Shown: positions 7,931 to 15,717 of the stretch, piece by piece
Layout: every line of letters starts with the position of its first letter
Position numbering within the stretch: the first letter of the stretch is position 1
Source: a virus
IMG/VR virus record: IMGVR_UViG_3300023079_000008
Location: 1 to 32,442 of that record
DNA: 32,442 nucleotides
Reading direction: 5' to 3' (one strand)
Notes under the pieces: model-generated
Databases searched by the model: none
What the model saw: only the letters and a program-made list of their open reading frames with translations
What the model was told of the DNA's origin: nothing
Program-made: the position numbers and the translations under genes

Positions 7931-9293
7931 CTTGATAGTCCTTTGCCGTGGTGGGCTTTTCCTCTGGGGGCTCTGGCTTCTCAGCCTTGACGGGAGCGCC
8001 CGGTGGTTGAGTTGGAGCGCCCGGCATGCCCGGTGCCGCAGGAATTGCAGCGGCGGCCGACAGCGGCACCACCTGTTGCTGAACGCGCGGCTCGTCGCCG
8101 AAATCGACCGAGTCCATGCCCTCCAGATTCCGCGCTTCGTTCGGGCTGAAGATGCCGCCCTGCGTCGCGCGCACGAGGCCCTCGATGCGGTCGCGGAAGG
8201 CCGAGCGGAGCAGCGCCGCCGTGTCGAACTCGACATACTCGTCGGGCTGGCCCTTGAGATTGAACAGCAGGCCGTAGGCGTCCTCGATATGGTTGAGTGC
8301 AAACCCGAGACCGGACGCGACCCACGACTGCATCAAAAGCTCGGTCGAGGAGAACGCCGTGCCGCCGATGCCGAGAATCGCCAGCGGCACGCGGAACGCC
8401 AACGCGATCTTCTGGTCGGTCATCTTCATCACTTCGGCCAACTCGGAATCCTTGGAGTTGGACGACAGGATCATCGGCTTCAGGCCAGCGGTCAGGATCG
8501 GCGTGCCGCCCTGCTTCAGACCTTTCGACTGTTCGTCCCAGCGGTCGCGGATGAATTGCACCTGATCCTTGTCGAGGATCAGATCGGTGGTCAGCACGGC
8601 GGAGGGCCGCGCTTGGTTCATGTAGAACTGGATTTGTTGCGCGGTCATCGCATTCGACTGCGCAATGTCCTGCAGCGCCGACGCTATCGGCGTGTCGCCG
8701 ACCAACGGGAATGGATGCCGACGCCGCGTCGCATTGAGCCGGATGTGCAGCACGTCGCGCGCGGGCACAAGCAACGGCTCGGAGATCTGACGGTCGATCA
8801 CGTCGTTGCCCGCGAGGCGATAGAACACGTCGCCGGTCACCGCGACTTGCGGTGCGCTCTGGCGCGGGTCCATCAGATGCAGCTCGTCGATCTCAAAGCG
8901 GTCGTTGCGCAGCGCCAACGCGTAGGCGTTGCCGTCCGCATAGAGCGAGCGCGTCGCGTTCAACATGAAATCGGACGGCGACTGATAGGAATTCGGATAG
9001 CGCAGGATGCGTGACAGCGCCGACGTCGTGATGCGGTCGCGGCCCTTCTTGGCGTTCGCGCGCCAGTGATCGCCGGGGCACATCGCGACCGTCTGCGAGT
9101 AGGCCGATAGGCACGCCTCGACCATCGCCGAGGTGTCGCTGCCATAGATCGGGATGTCTGATTGCCACCAATTCCATGGCGAGTTGGCAGGCAGCCAGCC
9201 GCCGGTCACCGGCAGTTGATATGGGCCGGGACCAACTTCGCCCTCCCCCTTGGTCAGGAGAGGGCGAAGAATCCGCGCGAGCAGATTGGCCAC
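7863..9293 (-). CDS. Portal protein (HK97 family)
   Basis: A 476-residue protein with the HK97-type portal layout: an N-terminal wing ([16 protein letters not shown]), [20 protein letters not shown], the clip/stem region with [20 protein letters not shown] and [20 protein letters not shown], and the C-terminal [20 protein letters not shown], a hallmark of this family. The last 70 residues are Pro/Ala/Glu-rich. The portal is the dodecameric ring through which DNA enters and leaves the head. It uses GTG at 9293, eight bases after the preceding stop. Portal follows the capsid gene here, the reverse of the common portal-protease-capsid order. Confidence 0.96.
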   Translation of the reverse strand: MANLLARILRPLLTKGEGEVGPGPYQLPVTGGWLPANSPWNWWQSDIPIYGSDTSAMVEACLSAYSQTVAMCPGDHWRANAKKGRDRITTSALSRILRYPNSYQSPSDFMLNATRSLYADGNAYALALRNDRFEIDELHLMDPRQSAPQVAVTGDVFYRLAGNDVIDRQISEPLLVPARDVLHIRLNATRRRHPFPLVGDTPIASALQDIAQSNAMTAQQIQFYMNQARPSAVLTTDLILDKDQVQFIRDRWDEQSKGLKQGGTPILTAGLKPMILSSNSKDSELAEVMKMTDQKIALAFRVPLAILGIGGTAFSSTELLMQSWVASGLGFALNHIEDAYGLLFNLKGQPDEYVEFDTAALLRSAFRDRIEGLVRATQGGIFSPNEARNLEGMDSVDFGDEPRVQQQVVPLSAAAAIPAAPGMPGAPTQPPGAPVKAEKPEPPEEKPTTAKDYQDVVASELRNILARADHYDRSDA

Positions 9294-9300
9294 GGTTTGG

Positions 9301-9600
9301 CTATTCCGACTTCGGGTTAGCGGCGCGGGTCTGATAGCCGCCGGGCTTTTCGGCTTCGACGGTCTTGGTGCCGGGCTTCGGTTGCGCGTTTTGCGTGCCG
9401 GTACCTTCAGGCGGCGGCTCTGGCGGTTCTGTCTGACCCAGTGCCGCGAGTTTGGCCTCGTCGCATTCTTCCTGCGTCGGTGTCGGCTGTTCGATCTCGT
9501 AAGCCTCGGCTACGATCTCCGCTTTCGGGCGCGGCTCAGTGAACGTGTAGGGGTTGGTCCGGCCATCGGGCTTCTTGTCACGATCTTTCACGTCTGCCAT
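9301..9600 (-). CDS. Small hydrophilic protein between capsid and portal
   Basis: A 99-residue, Pro/Glu/Lys-rich protein with no predicted membrane segment and little secondary structure apart from PTQEECDEAKLAALGQ. AGGAG lies seven bases before the ATG. It is packed between the capsid and portal genes in the same orientation, so it is probably a minor head protein or assembly factor. I do not recognise a family. Confidence 0.6.
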   Translation of the reverse strand: MADVKDRDKKPDGRTNPYTFTEPRPKAEIVAEAYEIEQPTPTQEECDEAKLAALGQTEPPEPPPEGTGTQNAQPKPGTKTVEAEKPGGYQTRAANPKSE

Positions 9601-9677
9601 TTCAGTTCTCCTGTTTGGAGTTGGTGATCGGGGACGTCACCACGACATCCCCGACAATCATTGCGACGCTGGGCGCG

Positions 9678-11891
9678 CTACCAAGTGACGCCCGCGACCC
9701 ACGCCACGACGCCCGCGCGGCGCACCGCCCAGTTCATCGGGAGGATCAGCCGCAGGGCCATCGAATCGGTCTGGAACATTGAGACGGCAGGAGCTGCGAC
9801 GACCGCAGGCGTTCCGGCTGCGCCGATGTGCTGCGGCGCGGTGTCTTCCATGTGCAAGGTCGCCTGATCCGAGATCTCGAATCGCGGGGTGTCACCCGTG
9901 ACCGAGACGTAATCAGCCGCATCCATGCAGATCACGGTGCCAAGCGGCACTGTGCCGGACTGAATCACCGCGTAGCCCATCAGACGGTTGTTGGAGATCT
10001 CCGCCGCGAACGGGAAGATTCCGCCGGGTACTGGCGGCTGGATGAATCCAATCGACAGCGCCTGCTGCGGGTTCATGATGAAGACCAACGAGCGGATGTT
10101 GCCGTTGGTGGCCGTCAGCACCGAGCCCGTCAGACCCTTGATGTCACCGACGAGGGCATTGAAGCCGCCGCCTGCGGTCGGGGTCAGACCGACGACGCCA
10201 TTGCGCAGACCGGCGGGACGAATGGTCGTCGCCGGGTTGGCATCGAGCAGAATGGTGTCGATGGAGATCGCCGTGTCTTCGGTGATCGCATTGCGCAGCA
10301 GACCTTCGATGGCGGGCACGCTGTGCTCGTCCATCTCGCGGGTCCAAGTGGTGATCACCGCCATTTTCTTCGGGGTCATCAGCGTCGAGGTGAACGCTGC
10401 CTGACGAACCGGGATCGGTGCGCCTTCACCGACGAACGATCCGGACACGGTCGGCGTTGCCGCACGGGTCGGGACGCTGATGCGACCGTTGCGGCCGAAG
10501 GTGAGCTTGAGGCCCATCGACGACAGCTTCGGATACACCGACGACGGCAGCAGCGACGGCATCAGATCGGCATTGATCTGCTGCACCAGCTCGGCGGCCC
10601 AGCCCACGACCGTGGTCATGGCGGGAGCCGACGCGGCCTTCAGCGTCAGATCGCAGATCACCTTGGTCGCTTCGTCGTCGCCGTAGACCATCTGGCGCAC
10701 GGCATCGACCGGCTGATTGAGCGAGCGGGCCAGCGCGCGGACGGTGCCTGCGCGGACCAAGAACTCAAGCGGCTCGATCTTCTTTGCCGCGAGCGTGAAC
10801 GGCCGACGTTCACCGCTCTTGCTGATGACGGTGCGGGTATTGCCGTCGTCATCGCCGCTGGTTTTCGCGTTCGCGGCCTCGGACTCGATCAGCAGCTTCA
10901 GCGCCGCCTGTTGGGTCGCGATCTTCTTGTTGTAGTCCTGCGTGGTCGCGAGATCTTCATCGGTGACGTTCTCGTCATCGATTTCGTCAAGATGTTTCGC
11001 CAGTTCGTCCTGCCAACGGACGATCCGCTGCTGGGTATCTTCAATTCGCTTGGTGAGGGGGGACATGATCCTGTTCTTTCGTACAGGAGGACTTTCGGCT
11101 TGCCCGCCGTTGAAACCGCGACGTTCGTTGCGTTGGTCTCTTGTGTTGCCTTTCCCGGCAAAGACCATTGCGACGGTGTCGCGGGAGATGTTGAGCGATT
11201 TTGCAATCGCCAATGCGTTCGGATTCGCCGGGATCGACACCAGCGAGCACTCGACCAATTCGGTTTGACGGAAACGAAGCCCGCCCCCGCCGCCCTTGGT
11301 CAGCGGTTCGGACTTGATCGGCAGGAAGCCGACCGATACAGCGCGCAGGATTCCGGCATCGACCAGCGCCCGGATCTCGTCGATACGCGCGGACGTGCCT
11401 TTCGGCGCGAGATGCAGATGGCTGCGCAGTGCGCCGTTCTCGGTCCGCAATCTGATCCATCGGCCAATCGGGAAATCGGCCTTGTGATTGAACAGCGCGA
11501 TGGGATTCTTTCGGAAATTGTTGAGATCCCAACCATCGGGCTCGATCACGTCGCCCATGCGATCCGGCGTCGCGTCTGACAGAATGAATTCGGTGCCGTG
11601 ACCTTCCGAGACGTGCGTCTTGTGCAGCACGCCGTCGCCGGTCCGCTCCGACCACGCCAGCGCGCATTCCTCCTCGTCGCCGGTCTCGCTGATGCACTCG
11701 CGCATGAACTCGGCGCGATTGTCGAAGTCATCCGGCGAGACCGCCTTCAGCGACTTGTCCTTGTCGCGCCAGATCTGCATGCAGATCGCGACCGCCTGCT
11801 CCTGCGGACGCTTGTCATCGCCCATCATCTCGGGCGTGCAGCGTCCCATGAACTCTGACTGGCTCTCGCCCTTGTTCGGTTTCATAGGCAT
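9678..11891 (-). CDS. Prohead protease-major capsid protein fusion (HK97-type)
   Basis: About 737 residues in three parts. Residues 1-85 carry two short Cys/Trp motifs (FMxxC...CxxxW). Residues about 98-235 are an HK97-type prohead protease (U35-like): ILSDATPDRMGDVIEPDGWD, the histidine in ALFNHKADFPIGRW (about 136) and the serine in LRAVSVGFLP (about 186). Residues 276-340 form a charged coiled coil of delta/scaffold type, and the rest is an HK97-fold capsid (SVYPKLSSMGLKLTFGRNGR, FVGEGAPIPV, MTPKKMAVITTWTREM, FIMNPQQALS). The protease would cleave itself off during maturation. The ATG at 11891 has GGAG nine bases before it; a GTG five codons earlier overlaps that site and is unlikely. Confidence 0.95.
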   Translation of the reverse strand: MPMKPNKGESQSEFMGRCTPEMMGDDKRPQEQAVAICMQIWRDKDKSLKAVSPDDFDNRAEFMRECISETGDEEECALAWSERTGDGVLHKTHVSEGHGTEFILSDATPDRMGDVIEPDGWDLNNFRKNPIALFNHKADFPIGRWIRLRTENGALRSHLHLAPKGTSARIDEIRALVDAGILRAVSVGFLPIKSEPLTKGGGGGLRFRQTELVECSLVSIPANPNALAIAKSLNISRDTVAMVFAGKGNTRDQRNERRGFNGGQAESPPVRKNRIMSPLTKRIEDTQQRIVRWQDELAKHLDEIDDENVTDEDLATTQDYNKKIATQQAALKLLIESEAANAKTSGDDDGNTRTVISKSGERRPFTLAAKKIEPLEFLVRAGTVRALARSLNQPVDAVRQMVYGDDEATKVICDLTLKAASAPAMTTVVGWAAELVQQINADLMPSLLPSSVYPKLSSMGLKLTFGRNGRISVPTRAATPTVSGSFVGEGAPIPVRQAAFTSTLMTPKKMAVITTWTREMDEHSVPAIEGLLRNAITEDTAISIDTILLDANPATTIRPAGLRNGVVGLTPTAGGGFNALVGDIKGLTGSVLTATNGNIRSLVFIMNPQQALSIGFIQPPVPGGIFPFAAEISNNRLMGYAVIQSGTVPLGTVICMDAADYVSVTGDTPRFEISDQATLHMEDTAPQHIGAAGTPAVVAAPAVSMFQTDSMALRLILPMNWAVRRAGVVAWVAGVTW

Positions 11892-11951
11892 GGCGAAACA
11901 CTCCACGTTTTCAGGGACCTAGACGCCCGGAAAAGATTTGTGAGGGACGTA

Positions 11952-11980
11952 TTGACCTATAGGCCGTATTAACCTACATC
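11952..11980 (+). promoter_or_regulatory. Accessory-block promoter P1
   Basis: TTGACC (11952) and TACATC (11975) are separated by 17 bases, a sigma-70-type layout. The spacer begins TATAGGCC, the left half of the palindrome shared by all six promoters; the right half (AACCTACA) is degenerate here. It drives the plus-strand genes from 12015 and lies in the divergent gap before the capsid gene. Confidence 0.75.
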
Positions 11981-11986
11981 AGGGGC

Positions 11987-12001
11987 AGGCCATTACGGCC
12001 T
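11987..12001 (+). promoter_or_regulatory. Operator-like palindrome just after P1
   Basis: AGGCC-N5-GGCCT, a perfect inverted repeat with the same five-base gap as the promoter palindromes, placed at the predicted transcription start of P1. It may compensate for the weak palindrome inside P1. Confidence 0.55.
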
Positions 12002-12014
12002 AAGGGGAGATGAA

Positions 12015-12437
12015 GTGATCAAGGTCAAATATTCCAGCGTCGATGGCGGTCGCAGTTCACGGCCATTCAAGTCGCTGAAGGGGGCGCGGAAGTTCGCGCA
12101 ACGGATGATCGGCAAGAACCCGGAGATGGGCTCGACCTACGCGGTGAGCGGCGACGGCATCGGCAAGATTCAAGTCGAGGGCTGCGCACTGGCCGAGCTG
12201 TTCGGCGACGAGAAGCCAACGGAAGCCACGGCCAGATATCTAGTCGTGAACGAGAACGCGCTTTGCTACCGCATCGAGGGCAGCATCCTGCACGGCGTTC
12301 TGGCAGGCAGCGTTTTGCGCGGCGGCCCCGATCCGATGACCGGCACCATTGCGGTCGCGCCCAGCGATGTCGTCCGCCCGGCGACCGTCGAGGACTTCGC
12401 GTTCTTCCGGGTCTCACCGAAAGGCCATCTCACATGA
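12015..12437 (+). CDS. Accessory-block protein of unknown function
   Basis: A 140-residue soluble protein starting at GTG with AGGGGAGA five bases before it. The N-terminal third is basic (SRPFKSLKGARKFAQRMIG), followed by AYAVSG-like beta sequence and a C-terminal domain (ALCYRIEGSILHGV). First gene of the plus-strand block, about 35 bases after P1, and its stop overlaps the next start (ATGA). I do not recognise the family. Position suggests an early gene. Confidence 0.75.
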   Translation: MIKVKYSSVDGGRSSRPFKSLKGARKFAQRMIGKNPEMGSTYAVSGDGIGKIQVEGCALAELFGDEKPTEATARYLVVNENALCYRIEGSILHGVLAGSVLRGGPDPMTGTIAVAPSDVVRPATVEDFAFFRVSPKGHLT

Positions 12438-12667
12438 CCGAAGATCAGGCAGTCGCGTGGATGGCCAAGCATGGCCACCTTGGATACGCGAACGAGATTC
12501 AGGCGCTGGAGGCCACCAAGTGGGAGACCATCGGCGAGGCTGGCCAGCACTGGCAGCACTGCCCGTTCATTCGGGAAAAGATCAAAGACATCGAAACCGA
12601 AATCGCCGAGGTCCGGCGCTCCGCGTGGGAGCGCTACGAGGACTGGCGCACAGATCCAATGAGCTGA
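12434..12667 (+). CDS. Small accessory protein of unknown function
   Basis: A 77-residue acidic, largely helical protein with Trp, His and Cys (AVAWMAKHGHLGYANEIQAL, then HWQHCPFIREKIKDIETEI). It starts at the ATG that overlaps the upstream stop, so it is translationally coupled to that gene. An open frame extends further upstream but only as a shadow of the preceding gene. No family recognised. Confidence 0.7.
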   Translation: MTEDQAVAWMAKHGHLGYANEIQALEATKWETIGEAGQHWQHCPFIREKIKDIETEIAEVRRSAWERYEDWRTDPMS

Positions 12668-12676
12668 GAGGACATC

Positions 12677-13021
12677 GTGAGACAGAAGCTGACCCAAGAG
12701 AAGTACGACAGCATCCCGACCCTGCTGGAGCAGGGTCTCAACAAGACCAAGATCGCCGAGCAGTTCGGCGTCACGACCGCGACTTTGATCGTGCAGTGCT
12801 CGCGGCGCGGCATCTCGTTATCGAGGCATGGCCGCCGGTTGCCGGTGCGCAGCCTGTCAATGCCGGACGCGCCGCTTGATCTGGAGCAGCCGGTGTTGGC
12901 CAAGCTGCGCGAACAGGCGCGCTTCCGTGGCACCAGCGAGATTGACCTGATCAAGCAATTGCTCCGGACAATCGTGCTCGACGATCTCTACACCGCCGTG
13001 CTCGACGAGGAACCTGCATAG
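12677..13021 (+). CDS. Small DNA-binding protein with HTH (GcrA-like fold) and C-terminal helical domain
   Basis: 114 residues from a GTG preceded by AGAGGA. Residues about 8-45 (KYDSIPTLLEQGLNKTKIAE, then QFGVTTATLIVQCSRRGISL) form a helix-turn-helix of the resolvase/GcrA type. The C-terminal part (EQARFRGTSEIDLIKQLLRT and VLDDLYTAVLDEE) matches in pattern the small protein at 27888-28106 (TTRLVRRLMQTIARDQLVLS, VLDDG), so this end is a module shared inside the phage. It is a candidate regulator of the block. It closes the P1 transcription unit; P2 lies directly after. Function is inferred. Confidence 0.7.
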   Translation: MRQKLTQEKYDSIPTLLEQGLNKTKIAEQFGVTTATLIVQCSRRGISLSRHGRRLPVRSLSMPDAPLDLEQPVLAKLREQARFRGTSEIDLIKQLLRTIVLDDLYTAVLDEEPA

Positions 13022-13036
13022 ATCACGAACCTGTGA

Positions 13037-13076
13037 TATAGGTCGTATTGACCTATAGGCCGTTCCGCCCTATATG
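13037..13076 (+). promoter_or_regulatory. Accessory-block promoter P2 with two overlapping operators
   Basis: TTGACC (13048) and TATATG (13071) with a 17-base spacer. Operator one, TATAGGTC-N5-GACCTATA at 13037-13057, is a perfect 8-base inverted repeat over the -35 box. Operator two, TATAGGCC-N5-GCCCTATA at 13054-13074, has one mismatch, covers the spacer and ends in the -10 box. They share the central TATA. Confidence 0.8.
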
Positions 13077-13127
13077 TTGGTGGTCGGGCGGCGGTGGTTC
13101 GCGGCCCCTGAGAAAGGGAGTTCCCCA

Positions 13128-13574
13128 GTGGAATACGGAAGTCTCCGCGAGAAGATTGCGGCCGAGAAAGCCGCTCGGCAGTCCAAGTACGCCGCGTTTG
13201 AGGCCGCCTATAGCAAGGCCGCTGAAGCCGGTCGTGCGGCCGGTGAGGCCAAGGTGCCCCAGCCGATGATGGTCGTGCAGCCCTCCAATCCGCTGAACGA
13301 TAAGAGCGTGCCGAAAGCCATGTGGCATGCGCCGGAAGGCATGTGCGGGTTCGCGTGGGTCAACGTCTCGCCCGGCAACTCCTCGTTCGCCAAGTGGCTG
13401 GTGAAGAACAAGCTGGCGCGGAAGGCATACGGCGGCGGCGTCGATATCTGGATCTCGGCCTTCAATCAGTCGGTCGAACGTAAGGAAGCCTGCGCCAACG
13501 CGATGGCCTCGGTGCTGAGCGCCGAACTCGGAAGCAACAGCCTCCGGATCTACGCTTCCAGCCGGTTGGACTAA
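13128..13574 (+). CDS. Phage protein of unknown function (GFAW...SRLD type)
   Basis: 148 residues. It starts at GTG in the leader AAAGGGAGTTCCCCAGTG, a leader nearly repeated at 18928-18942, which decides the start over an upstream in-frame ATG lying in P2. The N-terminus is an Ala/Lys-rich helix; the C-terminal domain has GMCGFAWVNVSPGNSSFAKW, GGGVDIWISAFNQSVERKEA and ends IYASSRLD. I have the impression this small alpha/beta domain recurs in many unrelated phages (tentative, from memory), with no known function. It is the first gene from P2. Confidence 0.8.
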   Translation: MEYGSLREKIAAEKAARQSKYAAFEAAYSKAAEAGRAAGEAKVPQPMMVVQPSNPLNDKSVPKAMWHAPEGMCGFAWVNVSPGNSSFAKWLVKNKLARKAYGGGVDIWISAFNQSVERKEACANAMASVLSAELGSNSLRIYASSRLD

Positions 13575-13578
13575 CTAA

Positions 13579-13603
13579 AAATCGTTCCCAACGAGAACGA
13601 TTT
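13579..13603 (+). terminator. Inverted repeat, possible weak terminator
   Basis: AAATCGTTC and GAACGATTT form a perfect 9-base stem around a 7-base loop, directly after the stop of the preceding gene. The right arm ends in TTT only, so termination would be weak; the symmetric A/T ends would suit either direction. Confidence 0.45.
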
Positions 13604-13606
13604 AAC

Positions 13607-13628
13607 GGGCGCGGCACGGACCGCGCCC
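13607..13628 (+). promoter_or_regulatory. GC-rich leader hairpin
   Basis: GGGCGCGG and CCGCGCCC form a perfect 8-base stem with a 6-base loop, just ahead of the AAAGGA ribosome binding site of a tiny membrane-peptide gene. Similar hairpins precede the genes at 20573, 20995 and 27793. Confidence 0.45.
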
Positions 13629-13642
13629 AGAAAGGAAAACAG

Positions 13643-13726
13643 GTGGAGCACTTCATCGACGGGTTCGTGCTGACAACGCTCTACCTCATTCCCACCCTGA
13701 TCGCCCTGCGCGTTTTGAACATCTAA
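13643..13726 (+). CDS. 27-residue membrane peptide
   Basis: GTG start with AAAGGA eight to ten bases before it. The peptide (VEHFIDGFVLTTLYLIPTLI, ending ALRVLNI) is essentially one membrane helix. Tightly placed: the next ribosome binding site begins directly after its stop. Function unknown; such peptides in phages can modulate host membrane proteins. Confidence 0.55.
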   Translation: MEHFIDGFVLTTLYLIPTLIALRVLNI

Positions 13727-13738
13727 CAGGAGAACGAA

Positions 13739-13939
13739 GTGGCCAAGAAGTTAAGCGAGAAGAAATTGAAAGCGATGGTGGCGGCTCGGATTCAGAGCGC
13801 CGTCTATGGATTTCTCATCCCGATGACGTCGATCCCCGCGCTGTATCGCCAGATGGAGGCGAAAGTCGCGGCTGGTGGATCGGACGAAGAGCTGAAGGCG
13901 GTGGTTGCCGCGTACCCCGGCGTTGAGCCGAGCGAGTAA
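13739..13939 (+). CDS. Small basic-acidic protein of unknown function
   Basis: 66 residues from GTG with AGGAGAAC eight bases before it. A Lys-rich N-terminal helix (KKLSEKKLKAMVAARIQSAV) is followed by a short hydrophobic stretch (YGFLIPMTSIPAL) and an Ala/Glu helix. Part of the P2 unit, 12 bases after the preceding stop and 11 before the next start. No family recognised. Confidence 0.65.
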   Translation: MAKKLSEKKLKAMVAARIQSAVYGFLIPMTSIPALYRQMEAKVAAGGSDEELKAVVAAYPGVEPSE

Positions 13940-13950
13940 AGGAGAGCGAA

Positions 13951-14571
13951 GTGGGTTGGACGTTTTATCACAAGCCGAAAGGCGTCAAGGCGGTTGACTC
14001 GATCATCGCCGGTTGCGGTCCCGAGTTTGCCAAGAAGATCGTGGCATCGAGCGCTACGCGCGAGGCGGTGTTTCTGGTGGCTCAATTCCACGAGCCCGCG
14101 AGCAAGGTCTACGTCCCCGACGCGGACGGCATGATCCGGGCGCTGCTGGTCTACGCGATCAAGTCGGTGCCCAAGGCAAGCGACGGTTACAATTTCGGTT
14201 ACAAGGACATGGAGGAAGGCATGGGGCCGTATGGCTGCCCCGCTCCGATGTCGATCATCGCCCAGTGCTCCGAGCTGCAGGACCCGATTGGCCCGCTGCC
14301 TGATTATTCCAGCCTCAAGTCTGCCCGCAACTACCGCGCCGGATCGGCGGCACACGCCGCCCGCATGAAGCTGAAGCGCGGCCTGAAGCCCGGCGACAAG
14401 GTGGTGCTGCCAGAGCCGCTGCTGTTCCGCGAGATCCCCTGCCAACGCTTCACGGTCGAGGTCTGCCGCGTCAAGGGACGCAAGGGCAAGAGCACGGTGT
14501 TTCGCGCCGAGAACGGCATGCTGTGCGGACTGAGCGCACGAAGCCTAGAAGGCGCGGTGGTGGAGGCATGA
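13951..14571 (+). CDS. DUF6927-like phage protein
   Basis: 206 residues from GTG with GGAGAGCGAA before it. The opening MGWTFYHKPKGVKAVDSI, the middle YNFGYKDMEEGMGPYGCPAP and the end (KPGDKVVLPEPLLF, RVKGRKGKSTVFRAENGMLC) match the pattern I associate with DUF6927, found in phages and mobile elements of actinobacteria and proteobacteria. The conserved part includes a beta-rich C-terminal barrel-like domain. Function unknown. Its stop overlaps the next start (ATGA). The family name is from memory and moderately certain. Confidence 0.75.
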   Translation: MGWTFYHKPKGVKAVDSIIAGCGPEFAKKIVASSATREAVFLVAQFHEPASKVYVPDADGMIRALLVYAIKSVPKASDGYNFGYKDMEEGMGPYGCPAPMSIIAQCSELQDPIGPLPDYSSLKSARNYRAGSAAHAARMKLKRGLKPGDKVVLPEPLLFREIPCQRFTVEVCRVKGRKGKSTVFRAENGMLCGLSARSLEGAVVEA

Positions 14572-14849
14572 GTCACCTATTCACCCTTGCCAAGGTCGCC
14601 AAACAGCACCTCGACAACGAATGCACTGCCGCCAGCGAGGCCCTCAACGCGGTCCCCGGCATCGGATCTGGCCCGATGGGCCTGACCCCGGACGCGGTCC
14701 GCGCCACGCCCGAATACCGGACCGCCAAGGCGGCGTTCGATGCCGCGTTCGCCGCGCTGCGAGACTTCAATGGCAAATTCAACAAGCAGTTTGCCGCCGA
14801 ATTAAGAGCCGAGCGCCGCGCGCGCGACCAAAAACGAAAAGGAGTCTGA
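14568..14849 (+). CDS. Small helical protein of unknown function
   Basis: 93 residues, starting at the ATG that overlaps the upstream stop. Mostly helical (FTLAKVAKQHLDNECTAASE; TAKAAFDAAFAALRDFNGKF) with a very basic C-terminus (ELRAERRARDQKRKGV), so nucleic acid contact is possible. Belongs to the P2 unit. Open frame upstream of 14568 is a shadow. Confidence 0.7.
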   Translation: MSHLFTLAKVAKQHLDNECTAASEALNAVPGIGSGPMGLTPDAVRATPEYRTAKAAFDAAFAALRDFNGKFNKQFAAELRAERRARDQKRKGV

Positions 14850-14855
14850 CCGACC

Positions 14856-15089
14856 ATGCCGACTTGGATTGAATCCACTGAAGAGCGCTACTGGTACGCC
14901 CTCGAATGTTTGCCACCCGCCTATCGCGCTGGCGGCGGCTTCCTGCTCGGCGAGGCTTACGATCACAACGCCATCGGCGAGCCGCGCTACCGCGCCTACG
15001 TCGAGGCCCCCGAAGGCACGTTCCGTGAATCAGTTGCGCCGATGACCGTCGCCGAATTCAAGGCCGCCAAGGCCGAGGGCTTCAAGTGA
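14856..15089 (+). CDS. DUF1419-like small protein
   Basis: 77 residues. YWYALECLPPAYRAGGGFLL followed by GEAYDH resembles the core of DUF1419, a family of small proteins on rhizobial plasmids and prophages; the C-terminus (VAPMTVAEFKAAKAEGFK) also fits. It supports a Rhizobiales-type host. Function unknown. Its stop overlaps the next start (GTGA). Start ATG at 14856 is preceded by AAAGGAGTCTGACCGACC. Confidence 0.7.
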   Translation: MPTWIESTEERYWYALECLPPAYRAGGGFLLGEAYDHNAIGEPRYRAYVEAPEGTFRESVAPMTVAEFKAAKAEGFK

Positions 15090-15223
15090 GCGTTCACGAC
15101 GAGGCCGACGAGATCCGCGAGCGGATCGAGGATCTCGACATCCTGCTGGAGGCCCTGCGGCAGACGTCCGAAACACTGGCCGTATTTTTACGGCCTCCGA
15201 AACCGCGCGACGTTAAGGATTAA
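15086..15223 (+). CDS. 45-residue acidic coiled-coil protein
   Basis: GTG start overlapping the upstream TGA (GTGA). The first 30 residues form an acidic amphipathic helix (DEADEIRERIEDLDILLEAL), then a short basic Pro-rich tail. The gene contains the perfect hairpin GGCCGTA-TTTT-TACGGCC (15178-15195). Last gene of the P2 unit. Too short to name. Confidence 0.55.
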   Translation: MSVHDEADEIRERIEDLDILLEALRQTSETLAVFLRPPKPRDVKD

Positions 15224-15234
15224 CATCCGCTCGT

Positions 15235-15263
15235 TTGCCACATAGGCCGCTATGGCCTATACC
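15235..15263 (+). promoter_or_regulatory. Accessory-block promoter P3
   Basis: TTGCCA (15235) and TATACC (15258), 17-base spacer. The spacer holds ATAGGCC-N5-GGCCTAT (15242-15260), a perfect 7-base inverted repeat whose right arm enters the -10 box, exactly as in the other five promoters. Confidence 0.8.
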
Positions 15264-15321
15264 TAACTTGAACGAAAGCGCATGACGCGCTGTCAACCCC
15301 AGAGGAGAACGGACCAACACC

Positions 15322-15717
15322 ATGTCACTAGATCGCAAGATGCGCCGCAACAAGCTGCGCAAGCCCTACATCGACAAGAAGACCGGCAACAAGGTGGTGC
15401 CGCTGTCGCCGGAGGCGGTTGATGCCCTGAAGCGGCAGATGCAGGCCTTCAAGGACAAGTTCGGGCGCGAGCCGGAAGGCGACGAGCCGATCTTTTTTGA
15501 TCCCGACTTCGACACACCCACCCCGTGGGATGAAGCGAAGTTCAACAAGATCATGATCGAGAACATGGCCCGCGCTGGCATCCGCGAAGAGCTGATCTAC
15601 GCCTATGCCCGTACCGGCATGATGGTCAGCACCCAGAACGAACATCAGTGGTCGAAAGCCGACATCGCCGAGTGGAATGCCGCGCTCGCAGAATTCGACG
15701 CGATGGAAGCGGCCTGA
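15322..15717 (+). CDS. Phage protein of unknown function
   Basis: 131 residues, basic N-terminus (DRKMRRNKLRKPYIDKKTGN) followed by FKDKFGREPEGDEPIFFDPD and a helical end (IREELIYAYARTGMMVSTQN). The FGREPEGDEPIFFDPD segment looks like a conserved motif of small phage and plasmid proteins, but I know no function. First gene after P3, with GAGGAGAACGG in the leader. The stop overlaps the next start (TGATG). Confidence 0.75.
   Translation: MSLDRKMRRNKLRKPYIDKKTGNKVVPLSPEAVDALKRQMQAFKDKFGREPEGDEPIFFDPDFDTPTPWDEAKFNKIMIENMARAGIREELIYAYARTGMMVSTQNEHQWSKADIAEWNAALAEFDAMEAA

Noticed and set aside
7931-8302. Upstream extension of the collagen-like gene
   Set aside because: Arg/Ser-rich shadow of the portal gene; the ATG at 7930 has a good ribosome binding site.
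7065-9014. Very long plus-strand open frame (649 codons) rich in Pro, Ser, Gly
   Set aside because: It is the antisense of the Gly-X-Y repeat and portal genes; periodic GC sequence keeps stops away. No ribosome binding site, and composition is that of a shadow frame.
9828-11579. 583-codon plus-strand open frame opposite the capsid fusion
   Set aside because: Arg/His/Asp-rich shadow; the minus strand has a full protease-capsid protein.
15178-15195. Hairpin GGCCGTA-TTTT-TACGGCC as a terminator or further operator
   Set aside because: Lies inside a small coding gene, has no T tail and lacks the N5 spacing of the promoter palindromes; left as a note only.
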